From positions 1-29,374 of IMG/VR virus record IMGVR_UViG_3300001473_000008: a DNA stretch of 29,374 bases, one strand, 5' to 3'. Made by a program: the position numbers and the translations under genes. The DNA comes from a virus. The notes below the pieces were generated by a model. It ran no database searches, had not been told where the DNA came from, and saw nothing but the letters and a program-made list of their open reading frames with translations. Of this stretch, positions 1 to 7,306 are shown in pieces. Numbering within the stretch: position 1 is the stretch's first letter; each line of letters begins with the position of its first letter.

Positions 1-329
1 GTACTTCAGTGTCCGACATCAGCGCGCTTGCTGGTCTGACGTCTCTTCAGCAGCTTTCTCTAGTCGGTACTTCAGTGTCCGACATCAGCGCGCTTTCTGG
101 TCTGACGTCTCTTCAGCAGCTTTCTCTCCGCGATACTTCAGTGTCCGACTTCAGCGCGCTTGGTGGTTTGACGTCCTTGACTTGGCTCGATCTCCAGAAC
201 ACGTCAGTGTCGGACGTAAGCGCGCTTGGCGGACTGGCGTCTCTTCAGAAGCTCAATATCAACGGTACTTCAGTGTCCGACATCACGCCGGTCAAACACA
301 TCAAAGGTTTAACCGTGATTCAATATTGA
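1..329 (+). CDS. Leucine-rich-repeat protein, C-terminal fragment (5' end outside window)
   Basis: The reading frame is open from the window edge to TGA at 327-329, so only the C-terminal ~108 residues are present. They form four 22-residue leucine-rich repeats starting TSVSD and carrying the pattern SALxGLTSLQxLxL, followed by a degenerate capping repeat (TSVSDITPVKHIKGLTVIQY). This is the internalin/LRR_4-type solenoid, usually a protein-protein or surface-binding scaffold. No signal peptide or other domain can be seen because the N-terminus is missing. GTG codons inside the repeats are not believable starts. It is unclear whether this is a phage accessory gene or a host gene. It lies on the same strand as the late operon but is separated from it by 283 bp of non-coding DNA. 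Confidence 0.8.
   Translation, partial: TSVSDISALAGLTSLQQLSLVGTSVSDISALSGLTSLQQLSLRDTSVSDFSALGGLTSLTWLDLQNTSVSDVSALGGLASLQKLNINGTSVSDITPVKHIKGLTVIQY
3..326 (+). repeat. 66-bp tandem repeat encoding the LRR units
   Basis: Units begin at 3, 69, 135, 201 and 267 (the last is partial and degenerate), each starting ACTTCAGTGTCCGAC or a close variant. Units 1 and 2 are nearly identical at DNA level and later units diverge. This fits recent in-frame duplication of a 22-codon repeat. Confidence 0.9.
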
Positions 330-488
330 CAATCGTGCTTCACGGGTTCGACTTCTGTCAACGATGTTCACGGTCAAGCGAATGTCTCAATTATCCAGAT
401 AGCTCAGATTTGAAACTAAAAGCCTTCGGACTGCAGCGATGCGGACCTTTTTCACGTCCGCCATTTAGGGACCGTATCCCGCCAAAAG

Positions 489-515
489 ACAAAACGGGGG
501 GACTGAGCGTTTTGT
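489..515. repeat. 8-bp inverted repeat, G-rich spacer
   Basis: ACAAAACG at 489-496 is perfectly mirrored by CGTTTTGT at 508-515, with an 11-base spacer that opens with a G run. It is AT-rich in the arms and has no T-tract of its own, so it does not look like a normal terminator. It could be a protein-binding or nicking site near the packaging genes. Confidence 0.5.
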
Positions 516-529
516 GTCGCCAGTCTGAC

Positions 530-588
530 CCTAAAATCAAAGCCTAAAGTCGGCTAAAGTCCTAAAGTGGCCCCTAAACTCCTAAAGT
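530..588 (+). repeat. CCTAAAGT iteron cluster upstream of small terminase
   Basis: Six same-strand copies of an octamer: CCTAAAAT (530), CCTAAAGT (543), GCTAAAGT (553), CCTAAAGT (561), CCTAAACT (573) and CCTAAAGT (581). Start-to-start spacings are 13, 10, 8, 12 and 8. The copies at 543/553/573 and at 561/581 form two sets spaced by 10 or 20 bp, which would place each set on one helical face. The cluster ends 24 bp before the small terminase start. Terminase small subunits of this class bind short repeats next to cos, so these are candidate TerS sites (inference). Confidence 0.6.
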
Positions 589-612
589 TGAGAAGAATGC
601 CGGAGCGAACCT

Positions 613-1293
613 GTGACAACAAGCGCGGGTGAAAACGCCGTTGTCACCAAGGGCGAATTCGCCAACATCCTCAACGTCAGTCCTGGCCGGGTCTCTCAAT
701 ACATCGCCGAAGGCAAGATTTCCGGTGATGCGCTGGTTGGGGCAGGGCGAAGGTCAAAGATCAATGTCGCCGTTGCGCGCGAGCAGCTGCGTCGTCACCT
801 CGATATTGGCCAGATGCTCGGCAACGGCTTGGAGACACAGCTCACCGGCCAAGAGCAACCGGCCGAACCGACCTTCGACCAGGCACCGCGGCTTGATCCG
901 GAGTCGAAACCTGATCTGCCGGACCCGCGGGTCCAGACGATCGAGGACAAGCTCAAACAGGAGCGGCTCTTTCAGGAGCAGATCAGAAGCCGCAAGGCAG
1001 CTGAAGACGAAGAAGCCCGCAAGGGCCGGTTCACTCCAACCGAGGAAGTCCGAGCCAGCAATACACGGATCGCGGTTCAAATGATCCAGACATTTGAAGG
1101 TGCTTTGCCCACTATGGCCGCCAAGATCGCGTCCAAATTCGAATTGCCCGTTCGTGATGTACTGCATGAGCTGCGCTCCGAGTTCATGGAGATGCGCAGC
1201 CGAGCAGCTGAAGCGTCAAGGGCAAAGGCAGAAACCCTGCCGGCCACTGTCGACACGGAGATCGGCGAGACGATGATGGAAGCGGCCGAGTGA
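613..1293 (+). CDS. Terminase small subunit (Nu1-like)
   Basis: This 226-aa protein is the probable DNA-recognition subunit of the packaging terminase. Residues ~10-62 form a helix-turn-helix/MerR-like winged-helix region (VTKGEFANILNVSPGRVSQY, then a positively charged GAGRRSKINV segment), as in lambda Nu1. A charged helical, probably coiled-coil stretch follows at ~107-140, and the C-terminal part is helical and likely contacts the large subunit. The start is GTG at 613 with GGAG at 602-605 as ribosome binding site; no better ATG lies upstream. It overlaps the large terminase gene by 3 bases (GTGA). Identity rests on the HTH and on position directly before an unmistakable GpA-type large subunit. 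Confidence 0.85.
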   Translation: MTTSAGENAVVTKGEFANILNVSPGRVSQYIAEGKISGDALVGAGRRSKINVAVAREQLRRHLDIGQMLGNGLETQLTGQEQPAEPTFDQAPRLDPESKPDLPDPRVQTIEDKLKQERLFQEQIRSRKAAEDEEARKGRFTPTEEVRASNTRIAVQMIQTFEGALPTMAAKIASKFELPVRDVLHELRSEFMEMRSRAAEASRAKAETLPATVDTEIGETMMEAAE

Positions 1294-3245
1294 ACTGCCA
1301 CGTTACGAACACGGCAAACCCGGAGCGGCTAGCGTATGACGCCATGGCCGATGCCTGGACGCCGCCGCCGAAGGTCAATTATCTGAAATGGGCGGAGGAC
1401 AACATTGTCCTCTCAGAACGCGAAAGCCCGTATCCGGGTCCGTACAACCGGGACCTTTTCGGCTATTTCGATGAGGTTTTGCGGGCTATGTCGCCGGAAG
1501 ATCCTTGCCGGATCGTGACGCTGAAGAAAAGCGCGCAGCTTGGCGGGACTGTCCTGGCGAACATTTTCTGCTGCGGCTCGCTTGAGATGGTTCCGGGTGA
1601 TTTCCTGTACGTTCATCCAACGGAAGGCAACGCGCAGCGCTGGTCGAAACAGAAACTCGCGCCGATGCTGAAGAACACCGCCTCTTTGCGGGCGCTGTTT
1701 TCCCAAAAGAGCCGGGATGGCGGCGACTCGATCCTCTACAAGGAACGGCTAGACGGTCGCGGTGCCATCCAGATATCGGGCGCGAATTCGCCGGCGTCGC
1801 TGTCGATGGTTACGATGAAGAACCAGGTCCAGGACGATCTGGCCAAATGGGAGACCAACTCGGCAGGCGATCCGGAGGCGCAGGCAGATTCGCGAAGCCA
1901 GGCGCATGAATTCGCCAAGATCGCAAAGATATCAACTCCGCTCGTATTGCCCGGATGCCGGATCTCACGCAACTACGAGGATGGCAGTCAAGAGCGGCCC
2001 TACGTCCCGTGTCCTCACTGCGGTCACATGCAGGTCCTGGAGTGGGACAATATGCTGGCCAATCTGGAAGAAGAGCACCCGGAGCGCGCGCATTTTACGT
2101 GCACCGATCCTGACTGCGGTGGAGTGATCGAAGAGCACCACCGTCCCGCTATGCTCAAAAAGCTGGAATGGCGCGCGGGCAACGAAAAAGCGAAGCGCCA
2201 GCACCGGTCTTTCTGGATCTGGTCTGCCTATTCGGTTCTGCAGACGTTCGAGCGCATTGCGCGGGCCTGGCTGAAAGCAAAAGGCGACCCGGCCAGCGAA
2301 CAGACGTTTATGAACGATGTTGTCGGCCTCGCATATGAAGCTGCCGGCGATGCGCCGCCGTGGGAGGACCTGCGCGATCGTGCTGCCCTCTCGGAGTATT
2401 CCAAGGGGCAGGTCCCGGCAGGTGCCGTGTTCATCACGCTCGGGATCGACGTACAGGGCGACCGGCTGGAATGGCAGCTTGTCGGTTGGGATCGCAACCT
2501 ACGCCGTTTCGTGATCGATTACGGAACTGTGCCTGGTTACATCGGCGAGAAGTCAAGCAGAGGCTTGCTCGACGCGCTGGTCAACAATGAGTGGCCGAAT
2601 GCCTATGGTCATCGGTTAAAGCCCGATATGACCGCGATCGACGGCAACGCCTATACGACCGACGTTTGGGGATGGGCAAAGCGTTTCCCGGCCTCACGCG
2701 TGATCATGGTTCGCGGCGCACGGTCAGAAACGGCACCGCGCCTGCAGCGGGTCAAGCAAGAGTACAACGAGAAAACCGGCAAGGTGAAAAAATACTCACG
2801 CCGGTTCTACAACTTCAACAGCTCGATCATGAAACTCGGGCTCTATAAGAACATCCGCAAGACTGACCCGCTTGAGCCCGGGTTCGTTTCTTTCCCGCGC
2901 GGTCTTGATGACGAATATTTCCGCGGGCTGACGGCAGAGCGTCGGGTCGCCGAAAAGAACAAGGACGGGTTTGAAGTCTGGCGTTGGAAGAAAGACCCGC
3001 TCCAGGCCAATGAGCCGCTCGATACGATGAACCAGGCGGAAGCCGCGGCAACCAAACTCGGTTTGCGCTCCATGCCTGGAGCCGTGTGGGACGGTCTGGA
3101 AGCTGAGCGCTGCACTCAATCAACAGAAGTTCAGCTCGACATGGAAGATCTTCCTCTCGCGCCAAAACCGGCCGCAGCAGCAGACGCGACCGAGAAGCCG
3201 AAGGAAAATCCCTTTGAACGTCTCGCCAAATCCTTGAACGGGTGA
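1290..3245 (+). CDS. Terminase large subunit, lambda GpA family
   Basis: This 651-aa ATPase/nuclease packages phage DNA into the prohead. The N-terminal ATPase has the family's deviant Walker A, K80-S-A-Q-L-G-G-T87, and an acidic Walker-B-like stretch near 180-183. A four-cysteine zinc-knuckle insert follows (C241-x2-C244, C271-x4-C276), as in many GpA relatives. The C-terminal endonuclease begins near residue 381, with acidic residues D387 (GIDVQGDRLEWQ) and D451 (TAIDGN) as likely metal ligands. Length matches lambda GpA (641 aa). The GTG start at 1290 overlaps the TerS stop, implying translational coupling. GpA-type terminases usually make cohesive ends, so packaging is probably cos-type. 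Confidence 0.96.
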   Translation: MNCHVTNTANPERLAYDAMADAWTPPPKVNYLKWAEDNIVLSERESPYPGPYNRDLFGYFDEVLRAMSPEDPCRIVTLKKSAQLGGTVLANIFCCGSLEMVPGDFLYVHPTEGNAQRWSKQKLAPMLKNTASLRALFSQKSRDGGDSILYKERLDGRGAIQISGANSPASLSMVTMKNQVQDDLAKWETNSAGDPEAQADSRSQAHEFAKIAKISTPLVLPGCRISRNYEDGSQERPYVPCPHCGHMQVLEWDNMLANLEEEHPERAHFTCTDPDCGGVIEEHHRPAMLKKLEWRAGNEKAKRQHRSFWIWSAYSVLQTFERIARAWLKAKGDPASEQTFMNDVVGLAYEAAGDAPPWEDLRDRAALSEYSKGQVPAGAVFITLGIDVQGDRLEWQLVGWDRNLRRFVIDYGTVPGYIGEKSSRGLLDALVNNEWPNAYGHRLKPDMTAIDGNAYTTDVWGWAKRFPASRVIMVRGARSETAPRLQRVKQEYNEKTGKVKKYSRRFYNFNSSIMKLGLYKNIRKTDPLEPGFVSFPRGLDDEYFRGLTAERRVAEKNKDGFEVWRWKKDPLQANEPLDTMNQAEAAATKLGLRSMPGAVWDGLEAERCTQSTEVQLDMEDLPLAPKPAAAADATEKPKENPFERLAKSLNG

Positions 3246-3247
3246 TC

Positions 3248-4876
3248 ATGCGAACATCAGTACCTTCAATTCCGCGCTCGGAAGTGCTTCCGGGGCAAGC
3301 GCAGCCGTCTGCGCAATACCTGCGGCCGGACCGCAGCGGATTTCTCGCCGGTTGGCCGCGTCCGAGCCTGCGCGAGGCGTCGAAAGATGTTCGCGAGGCT
3401 TGGGGATCGGTTGCATCCCGTGCGATTGAGTCGATCCACAATTCGGGTTGGATGAAAGGTGCGGTCGATCAGGCTGTCGGCGATACCATCGGCAATGGCC
3501 TGAAACTCACACCGAAACCTGACTGGCAGGTGTGCGGGTTCGCTAGTCAGGAAGAAGCGGGTGAATGGGCGCGCAATGCGGCGATGCGGTTTCGTTCCTA
3601 TGCCAACAACCCGATGGAATGCGATGCGCGCGGCAAGATGACCATCGCCAAAATGGCACGAACGCAGCTCAAATCCCACTATGCCTTTGGGGAGAGCGTC
3701 GCGCGGATCGTCCTGCGGCAACGTCCAAATTCTCTCACGCGCACGAAAGTGCAGCTTTTGAGCCCGCTGCGGATCACGCAGGAGACGCGTGAAGAGGTCC
3801 GTTTGCATCAAGGCGTCTATCAGGACGTTGATGGTATGGCGATCGGATATCGTGTCCGAGCTCGGCAAAACGGTTTTGACAAGACAGTCGATATGCTCGC
3901 GCGCGATAAAGACGGGCGGCCATTGATCATCCATACGTTTGACGGCGATGCTGATCAGACACGCGGAATTTCTCCGTTCGCAGCCATCCTGAAAGTTTTC
4001 CGGCAGGTTGATCAGCTTGCCGATGCCACACTCGTTGCGGCGCTTTTGCAGACTGTTTTCGCGGCGACGATCAAATCGAATGCCCTGTCCGAAGAGGTTT
4101 TTGAAGGTCTGAGCACCAAGGGCGAGGGCGAAGGACAGCCGCAAGTCTCAAGCGAACTTGAGACGTTTCTCGGCCTGAAAGAGGCATGGGCAAAGAACAC
4201 GAAACTCGATTTAGGCGCGCACGGTAAGATCGCGCACCTGTTCTTCGGTGAAGAGCTTGAGTTCCATAACACCAATCACCCACACAACAATTACCTGCCG
4301 TTTATGCGCAACTTATTGCGCGAGATCGCCCGGGCAATTGGTGTCTCTTATGAGGCTCTCGCCTTTGACTATGAGGGCGCGACTTACTCAAGCGTCCGTA
4401 TGGGTATTGCCTCACTCTGGCCGCAGGTTGTGAGCCGGCGTGAGGACCTGGTCGCACCTTTTTATCAAGCTGTTTACGACGCCTGGCTCGAAGAGCAGAT
4501 TTTCAATGGTTGGATACGGTTTCCCGGAGGGTTTCGGAATTTCCTGCGCGTTCGCGCCGCGGCAACGCAAGCCGACTGGAACGGTCCGGCCAAGCCGACC
4601 GCTGATGATTTGAAGTCTGCCAAATCCATGGGTGAACGTCTGGAGCGTGGTGTCACCAACCTTTCGATCGAGTGCGGTGAGCTTGGTTACGAGTGGGAAA
4701 GTGTTGCTGAACAGCGCGCCCGCGAAACCAAGCGATACGAGGATCTCGGCTTGTCCGACCCACACGCCTCGAAAGGATCACCGCTCGCCGGCGCGGATGA
4801 AAACGACGGTGAAGACGATGACGACGATAATGACGGCAACGATGAAGCCGGCGACAAGAACAAGGAGGACCAGTGA
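3248..4876 (+). CDS. Phage portal protein, lambda GpB family
   Basis: This ~542-aa protein forms the dodecameric DNA-entry ring at one capsid vertex. The chain has the GpB-type layout: an N-terminal helical segment, a central mixed domain (SPLRITQETREEVRLHQGVY, then RGISPFAAILKVFRQVDQLADA), and a conserved IGVSYEALAFDYEGATYSS stretch near 370-390. That last motif, the length and the position straight after the large terminase support the call. The C-terminal ~25 residues are almost all Asp/Glu/Asn/Gly, an unstructured acidic tail. ATG 3248 is preferred; an in-frame GTG at 3242 overlapping the terminase stop is the alternative. The stop overlaps the gpW start (TGATG). Confidence 0.95.
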   Translation: MRTSVPSIPRSEVLPGQAQPSAQYLRPDRSGFLAGWPRPSLREASKDVREAWGSVASRAIESIHNSGWMKGAVDQAVGDTIGNGLKLTPKPDWQVCGFASQEEAGEWARNAAMRFRSYANNPMECDARGKMTIAKMARTQLKSHYAFGESVARIVLRQRPNSLTRTKVQLLSPLRITQETREEVRLHQGVYQDVDGMAIGYRVRARQNGFDKTVDMLARDKDGRPLIIHTFDGDADQTRGISPFAAILKVFRQVDQLADATLVAALLQTVFAATIKSNALSEEVFEGLSTKGEGEGQPQVSSELETFLGLKEAWAKNTKLDLGAHGKIAHLFFGEELEFHNTNHPHNNYLPFMRNLLREIARAIGVSYEALAFDYEGATYSSVRMGIASLWPQVVSRREDLVAPFYQAVYDAWLEEQIFNGWIRFPGGFRNFLRVRAAATQADWNGPAKPTADDLKSAKSMGERLERGVTNLSIECGELGYEWESVAEQRARETKRYEDLGLSDPHASKGSPLAGADENDGEDDDDDNDGNDEAGDKNKEDQ

Positions 4877-5118
4877 TGGCGAGCATCTTTGACGGTATCG
4901 ACACGACTGATCCGTGCCTTGTCTGGCCAGTTCTGCAGACCGCCTATTACAAGCTCGTCGCCGGCGAAACCGAAGTCCGTGTGAAGTACCAGGAATTCGA
5001 CGTCACTGTGCAACCTGCCAGCATTCAAGAGCTTGAGGTTTTGATTACCCGCCTCAAAGGCGAGTGCAACCGCAAGCAAGGCATCCGTACTCGCTTTGCC
5101 ATGCGCGGCGGATTTTAG
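4876..5118 (+). CDS. Head-tail joining protein, gpW family
   Basis: This 80-aa protein is of gpW size and position. In lambda, gpW sits under the portal and stabilises packaged DNA before the tail attaches. The sequence shows a short N-terminal helix, a beta-like strand pair around EVRVKYQEFDVTVQ, a helix (SIQELEVLITRLKGECNRKQG) and the basic-hydrophobic end RTRFAMRGGF, matching the small alpha+beta gpW fold. A strong AAGGAGG at 4862-4868 serves ATG 4876; an in-frame GTG at 4873 is less well spaced. It lies between portal and protease genes, whereas lambda encodes W before B. Confidence 0.85.
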   Translation: MASIFDGIDTTDPCLVWPVLQTAYYKLVAGETEVRVKYQEFDVTVQPASIQELEVLITRLKGECNRKQGIRTRFAMRGGF

Positions 5119-5130
5119 GAAAGCGATCCA

Positions 5131-6429
5131 ATGCCGGAAATCAATGAATTGAGCTACCTGCGGGCCGCCTCGCAGGTGTTTGACACGCCTTTGCTCCTGT
5201 CACAGAGCCAAGGGCTTCTGATCGGCGAGTACCTTGCCGCGAGGATGCTTGGTCAGTCGACGCCGGAGCCGCAGGGCAATCGTTTTCGAGGCGAAGAGGT
5301 CATCGAGCAGGGAGTCAACGGTCCCGAATGGCAGGGATATGCCCGCGAAGGCAATGTCGCGCGCATCCAGCTCATGGGCGAGTTGGTCAATCGCGGTGCC
5401 TGGATGGGTTCATACTCCGGAATGACCTCCTATGAGGGCTTTACCGAGCAGCTGACCCGGGCTGCCGCTGATCCGGAAGTTTCGACAATTCTGCTCGACG
5501 TCAACTCACCAGGTGGCCAGGCAGCGGGCATGATGGAAACCGCACGTCTTGTGCGCTCGGTTTCGGAGCAAAAGCCGGTTGTGGCCGTCGTCAACTCACT
5601 GGCCGCGTCGGCAGGTTATGGCCTTGTCAGCGGCGCATCCAAAATCGTCATGACCGAAAGCTCCGAAGTCGGATCTATCGGTGTTCTCTGGCTGCACTTT
5701 GATCGTAGCAAACAGATGGAAAATCGCGGCGTCAAAGCAACCATCATCCATGCTGGCGCCCGGAAGGTTGACGGTCATCCGTTCAGCCCGCTCGAAGGCG
5801 AGGCGCTCTCAAACATCGAAGGTCGGATCAACGCGATCATGTCGCGCTTCGTTTCTCTCGTCTCCGAACATCGGGGGGTTGATGAGGAGGCGATCCGGGG
5901 CCTTGAGGCAAATACCTTGTTTTCCGACGAAGCGCTCTCGGCGGGGCTCGCCGATGAGGTCGGCACGTTCGATGAGGTTTTGGAAGATCTATCCCGCGCC
6001 CGCGTCGGGCGCTCACTCTCGCAGCAAAGGGGACTATCCATGAGCGGGAATAACCAGCAGCCCGATGCATCTGCTTCGGGCTTTACTCAGGAACAGCTTG
6101 ACCAGGCTGTTGAACTGGCTGTTGCAGATGCCATCGCTTCGGCAACCGGTGCCGAACGGACCCGCATCAAGGCCATTCTGGATGGCGAGGAGGCAAAGGG
6201 CCGGGAAGACCTGGCCCGTCATTTTGCCTTCGACACGGACCAGACCCCGGAAGCGGCGAATGCCGCGCTCGGCAAATCGCCGAAGGCCAAGGTCGAGACC
6301 GATGATGAAGACTTCGGCAAACGCAAGGAAAGCGCCTCTGCCGATGCCGCGGTTGAACTCGGCGGGCCGCTTAAGGCCAAAAAAGAGCGCTCCAGCCTGT
6401 CCAAGGCCGTCGACCGCTACGCCAACTAA
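5131..6429 (+). CDS. Capsid maturation protease/scaffold, S49 (SppA/ClpP-like, lambda gpC type)
   Basis: This 432-aa protein has residues ~75-290 forming an S49 serine protease. It contains DVNSPGGQ (124-130), the nucleophile region NSLAASAGYG with probable catalytic Ser160, the EVGSIGVL strand, and probable general base Lys212 in GARKVDGHPFSPL. This is the Ser-Lys dyad arrangement of SppA and lambda gpC, which cleaves portal and itself during prohead assembly. Residues 304-432 are charged and helical, like the lambda Nu3 scaffold, and appear to be made separately from an internal start (see 6040-6429). GGAAAG precedes ATG 5131. The gene lies between gpW and the decoration and capsid genes, as expected. 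Confidence 0.95.
   Translation: MPEINELSYLRAASQVFDTPLLLSQSQGLLIGEYLAARMLGQSTPEPQGNRFRGEEVIEQGVNGPEWQGYAREGNVARIQLMGELVNRGAWMGSYSGMTSYEGFTEQLTRAAADPEVSTILLDVNSPGGQAAGMMETARLVRSVSEQKPVVAVVNSLAASAGYGLVSGASKIVMTESSEVGSIGVLWLHFDRSKQMENRGVKATIIHAGARKVDGHPFSPLEGEALSNIEGRINAIMSRFVSLVSEHRGVDEEAIRGLEANTLFSDEALSAGLADEVGTFDEVLEDLSRARVGRSLSQQRGLSMSGNNQQPDASASGFTQEQLDQAVELAVADAIASATGAERTRIKAILDGEEAKGREDLARHFAFDTDQTPEAANAALGKSPKAKVETDDEDFGKRKESASADAAVELGGPLKAKKERSSLSKAVDRYAN
6040..6429 (+). CDS. Nested in-frame scaffold protein (Nu3-like), internal start in protease gene
   Basis: Inside the protease gene, AAAGGGGA at 6026-6033 precedes an in-frame ATG at 6040 with good spacing, exactly where the protease domain ends (Met304). 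The resulting 129-aa product begins MSGNNQQPDASASGFTQEQ and is rich in Ala, Glu, Lys and Asp, with helical stretches around ELAVADAIASATGAERTRIK and a basic end (RSSLSKAVDRYAN). Lambda makes its Nu3 scaffold from the 3' part of gene C in the same way. Expression as a separate protein is inferred from the ribosome binding site and this precedent. Confidence 0.75.
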   Translation: MSGNNQQPDASASGFTQEQLDQAVELAVADAIASATGAERTRIKAILDGEEAKGREDLARHFAFDTDQTPEAANAALGKSPKAKVETDDEDFGKRKESASADAAVELGGPLKAKKERSSLSKAVDRYAN

Positions 6430-6518
6430 CTCAGCAGACACCGTTTCACGAAATCTGACCTCGACCCGTTTCAGGGCCGGGGAACGCTTTTACTCGGCCG
6501 ATTGAAAGGATTTTCAAC

Positions 6519-7226
6519 ATGTTGCCGCACTACTCCATGACCCAGCCGAAGGGTCTGACTTCGGTTCTGAAATGGGAGGCCAATCCGGATTTCTCCCGCG
6601 AAAGCGTTGTGCTGCTCGCTGGGAACGGCTCTGTTCGCACCGTTGCTGTCGGCATGATTCTGGCAATGCTTGCAACAACCGCAAACATCTCTGCTGCCGT
6701 TTCAGTTGATGCCAGCAACACAGGCAATGGCGTTCTCACGATGGCAGCGCCGGCCGTTACCGGCAAAGCCAAAGAGGGTGTCTATACCGTTGTCTGCACC
6801 GAACCGGCGGCCAATGGCGGCACGTTTGAGGTAAGCGACCCGAACGGGGAGTCCATCGGTACCGCACAGGTCGGTGCTGCTTTCACCAAGCAGGTCCGCT
6901 TCACCATTGCGGACGGCAGCAATGACTTTGCTGCAGGTGATCGCTTTGAGATTACGGTCTCAGGCGCGGACATCAACCCCAATGCCGGCAAGGTGGTTGC
7001 GTGGGACCCGACGGCATCGGACGGGTCTGAGGTTCCCTGGGGAATCGCCGCGACAGATGCTGAGGCACCGGACGGTATTGACCTCTCGATCGGTCTTATC
7101 GCGCTGCGCCGCGATGTTCTGTGTTTCGCCAACGGTATCGTCTGGCCAGACGGGGTCACCGACGCGCAGAAGGCACTTGCCCTTGAGGACCTTGAAAAAC
7201 AGGGGATCGTGGTCCGTACCGCGTAA
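6519..7226 (+). CDS. Head decoration protein, gpD family with inserted beta domain
   Basis: This 235-aa protein is about twice the length of lambda gpD (110 aa). The gpD core is split. The N-terminal part (LKWEANPDFSRESVVLLAGN, residues ~17-50) and C-terminal part (GIDLSIGLIALRRDVLCFAN and the conserved WPDGVTDAQKALALEDLEKQGIVVR end) flank an insert at ~52-155. The insert is rich in Gly, Thr, Val and Ala and shows a beta pattern (NTGNGVLTM, KEGVYTVVCTEP, GGTFEVSDPNG, FAAGDRFEITVSG). gpD trimers cement the expanded capsid, so the insert would be exposed on the capsid surface. AAAGGA at 6505-6510 serves ATG 6519. Confidence 0.9.
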   Translation: MLPHYSMTQPKGLTSVLKWEANPDFSRESVVLLAGNGSVRTVAVGMILAMLATTANISAAVSVDASNTGNGVLTMAAPAVTGKAKEGVYTVVCTEPAANGGTFEVSDPNGESIGTAQVGAAFTKQVRFTIADGSNDFAAGDRFEITVSGADINPNAGKVVAWDPTASDGSEVPWGIAATDAEAPDGIDLSIGLIALRRDVLCFANGIVWPDGVTDAQKALALEDLEKQGIVVRTA

Positions 7227-7242
7227 CCCAGCAACCTAACGG

Positions 7243-7267
7243 GGCCGGCATTGCCGGCCTTTTTCTT
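7243..7267 (+). terminator. Rho-independent-type terminator between decoration and capsid genes
   Basis: A perfect 7-bp GC stem, GGCCGGC (7243-7249) and GCCGGCC (7253-7259), with a 3-base ATT loop is followed directly by TTTTTCTT (7260-7267). It lies 17 bases after the decoration gene stop and 40 bases before the capsid start. Inside a late operon it may act as a partial terminator or as an mRNA 3'-end/5'-stabilising hairpin. Confidence 0.8.
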
Positions 7268-7306
7268 ATCTCCGGCAGAGCCGGACATCATCAGGAGTGA
7301 AAGGCT

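Larger units (their letters stand above)
330..612. other. Non-coding region before the packaging genes; candidate cos/late-leader region
   Basis: No credible gene was found in these 283 bases; an open frame crossing 330-547 has no domain-like composition. Visible structure: a GCGGAC/GTCCGC inverted repeat at 441-461, an ACAAAACG/CGTTTTGT inverted repeat at 489-515 with a G-rich loop, and a cluster of CCTAAAGT-type repeats at 530-588. In lambda the DNA immediately upstream of the small terminase gene is cos (nicking site plus terminase-binding repeats), and the arrangement here is analogous. The role is inferred from position. Confidence 0.5.

Noticed and set aside
330-547. Possible gene across the non-coding region before terS
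   Set aside because: The open frame from 182 to 547 shadows the LRR gene, then has Arg/Ser/Cys-rich composition with no RBS or domain pattern.
3266-4144. 292-codon open frame on the minus strand within the portal gene
   Set aside because: It is opposite a well-supported portal protein, has no recognisable domain and arises from GC-rich codon bias.
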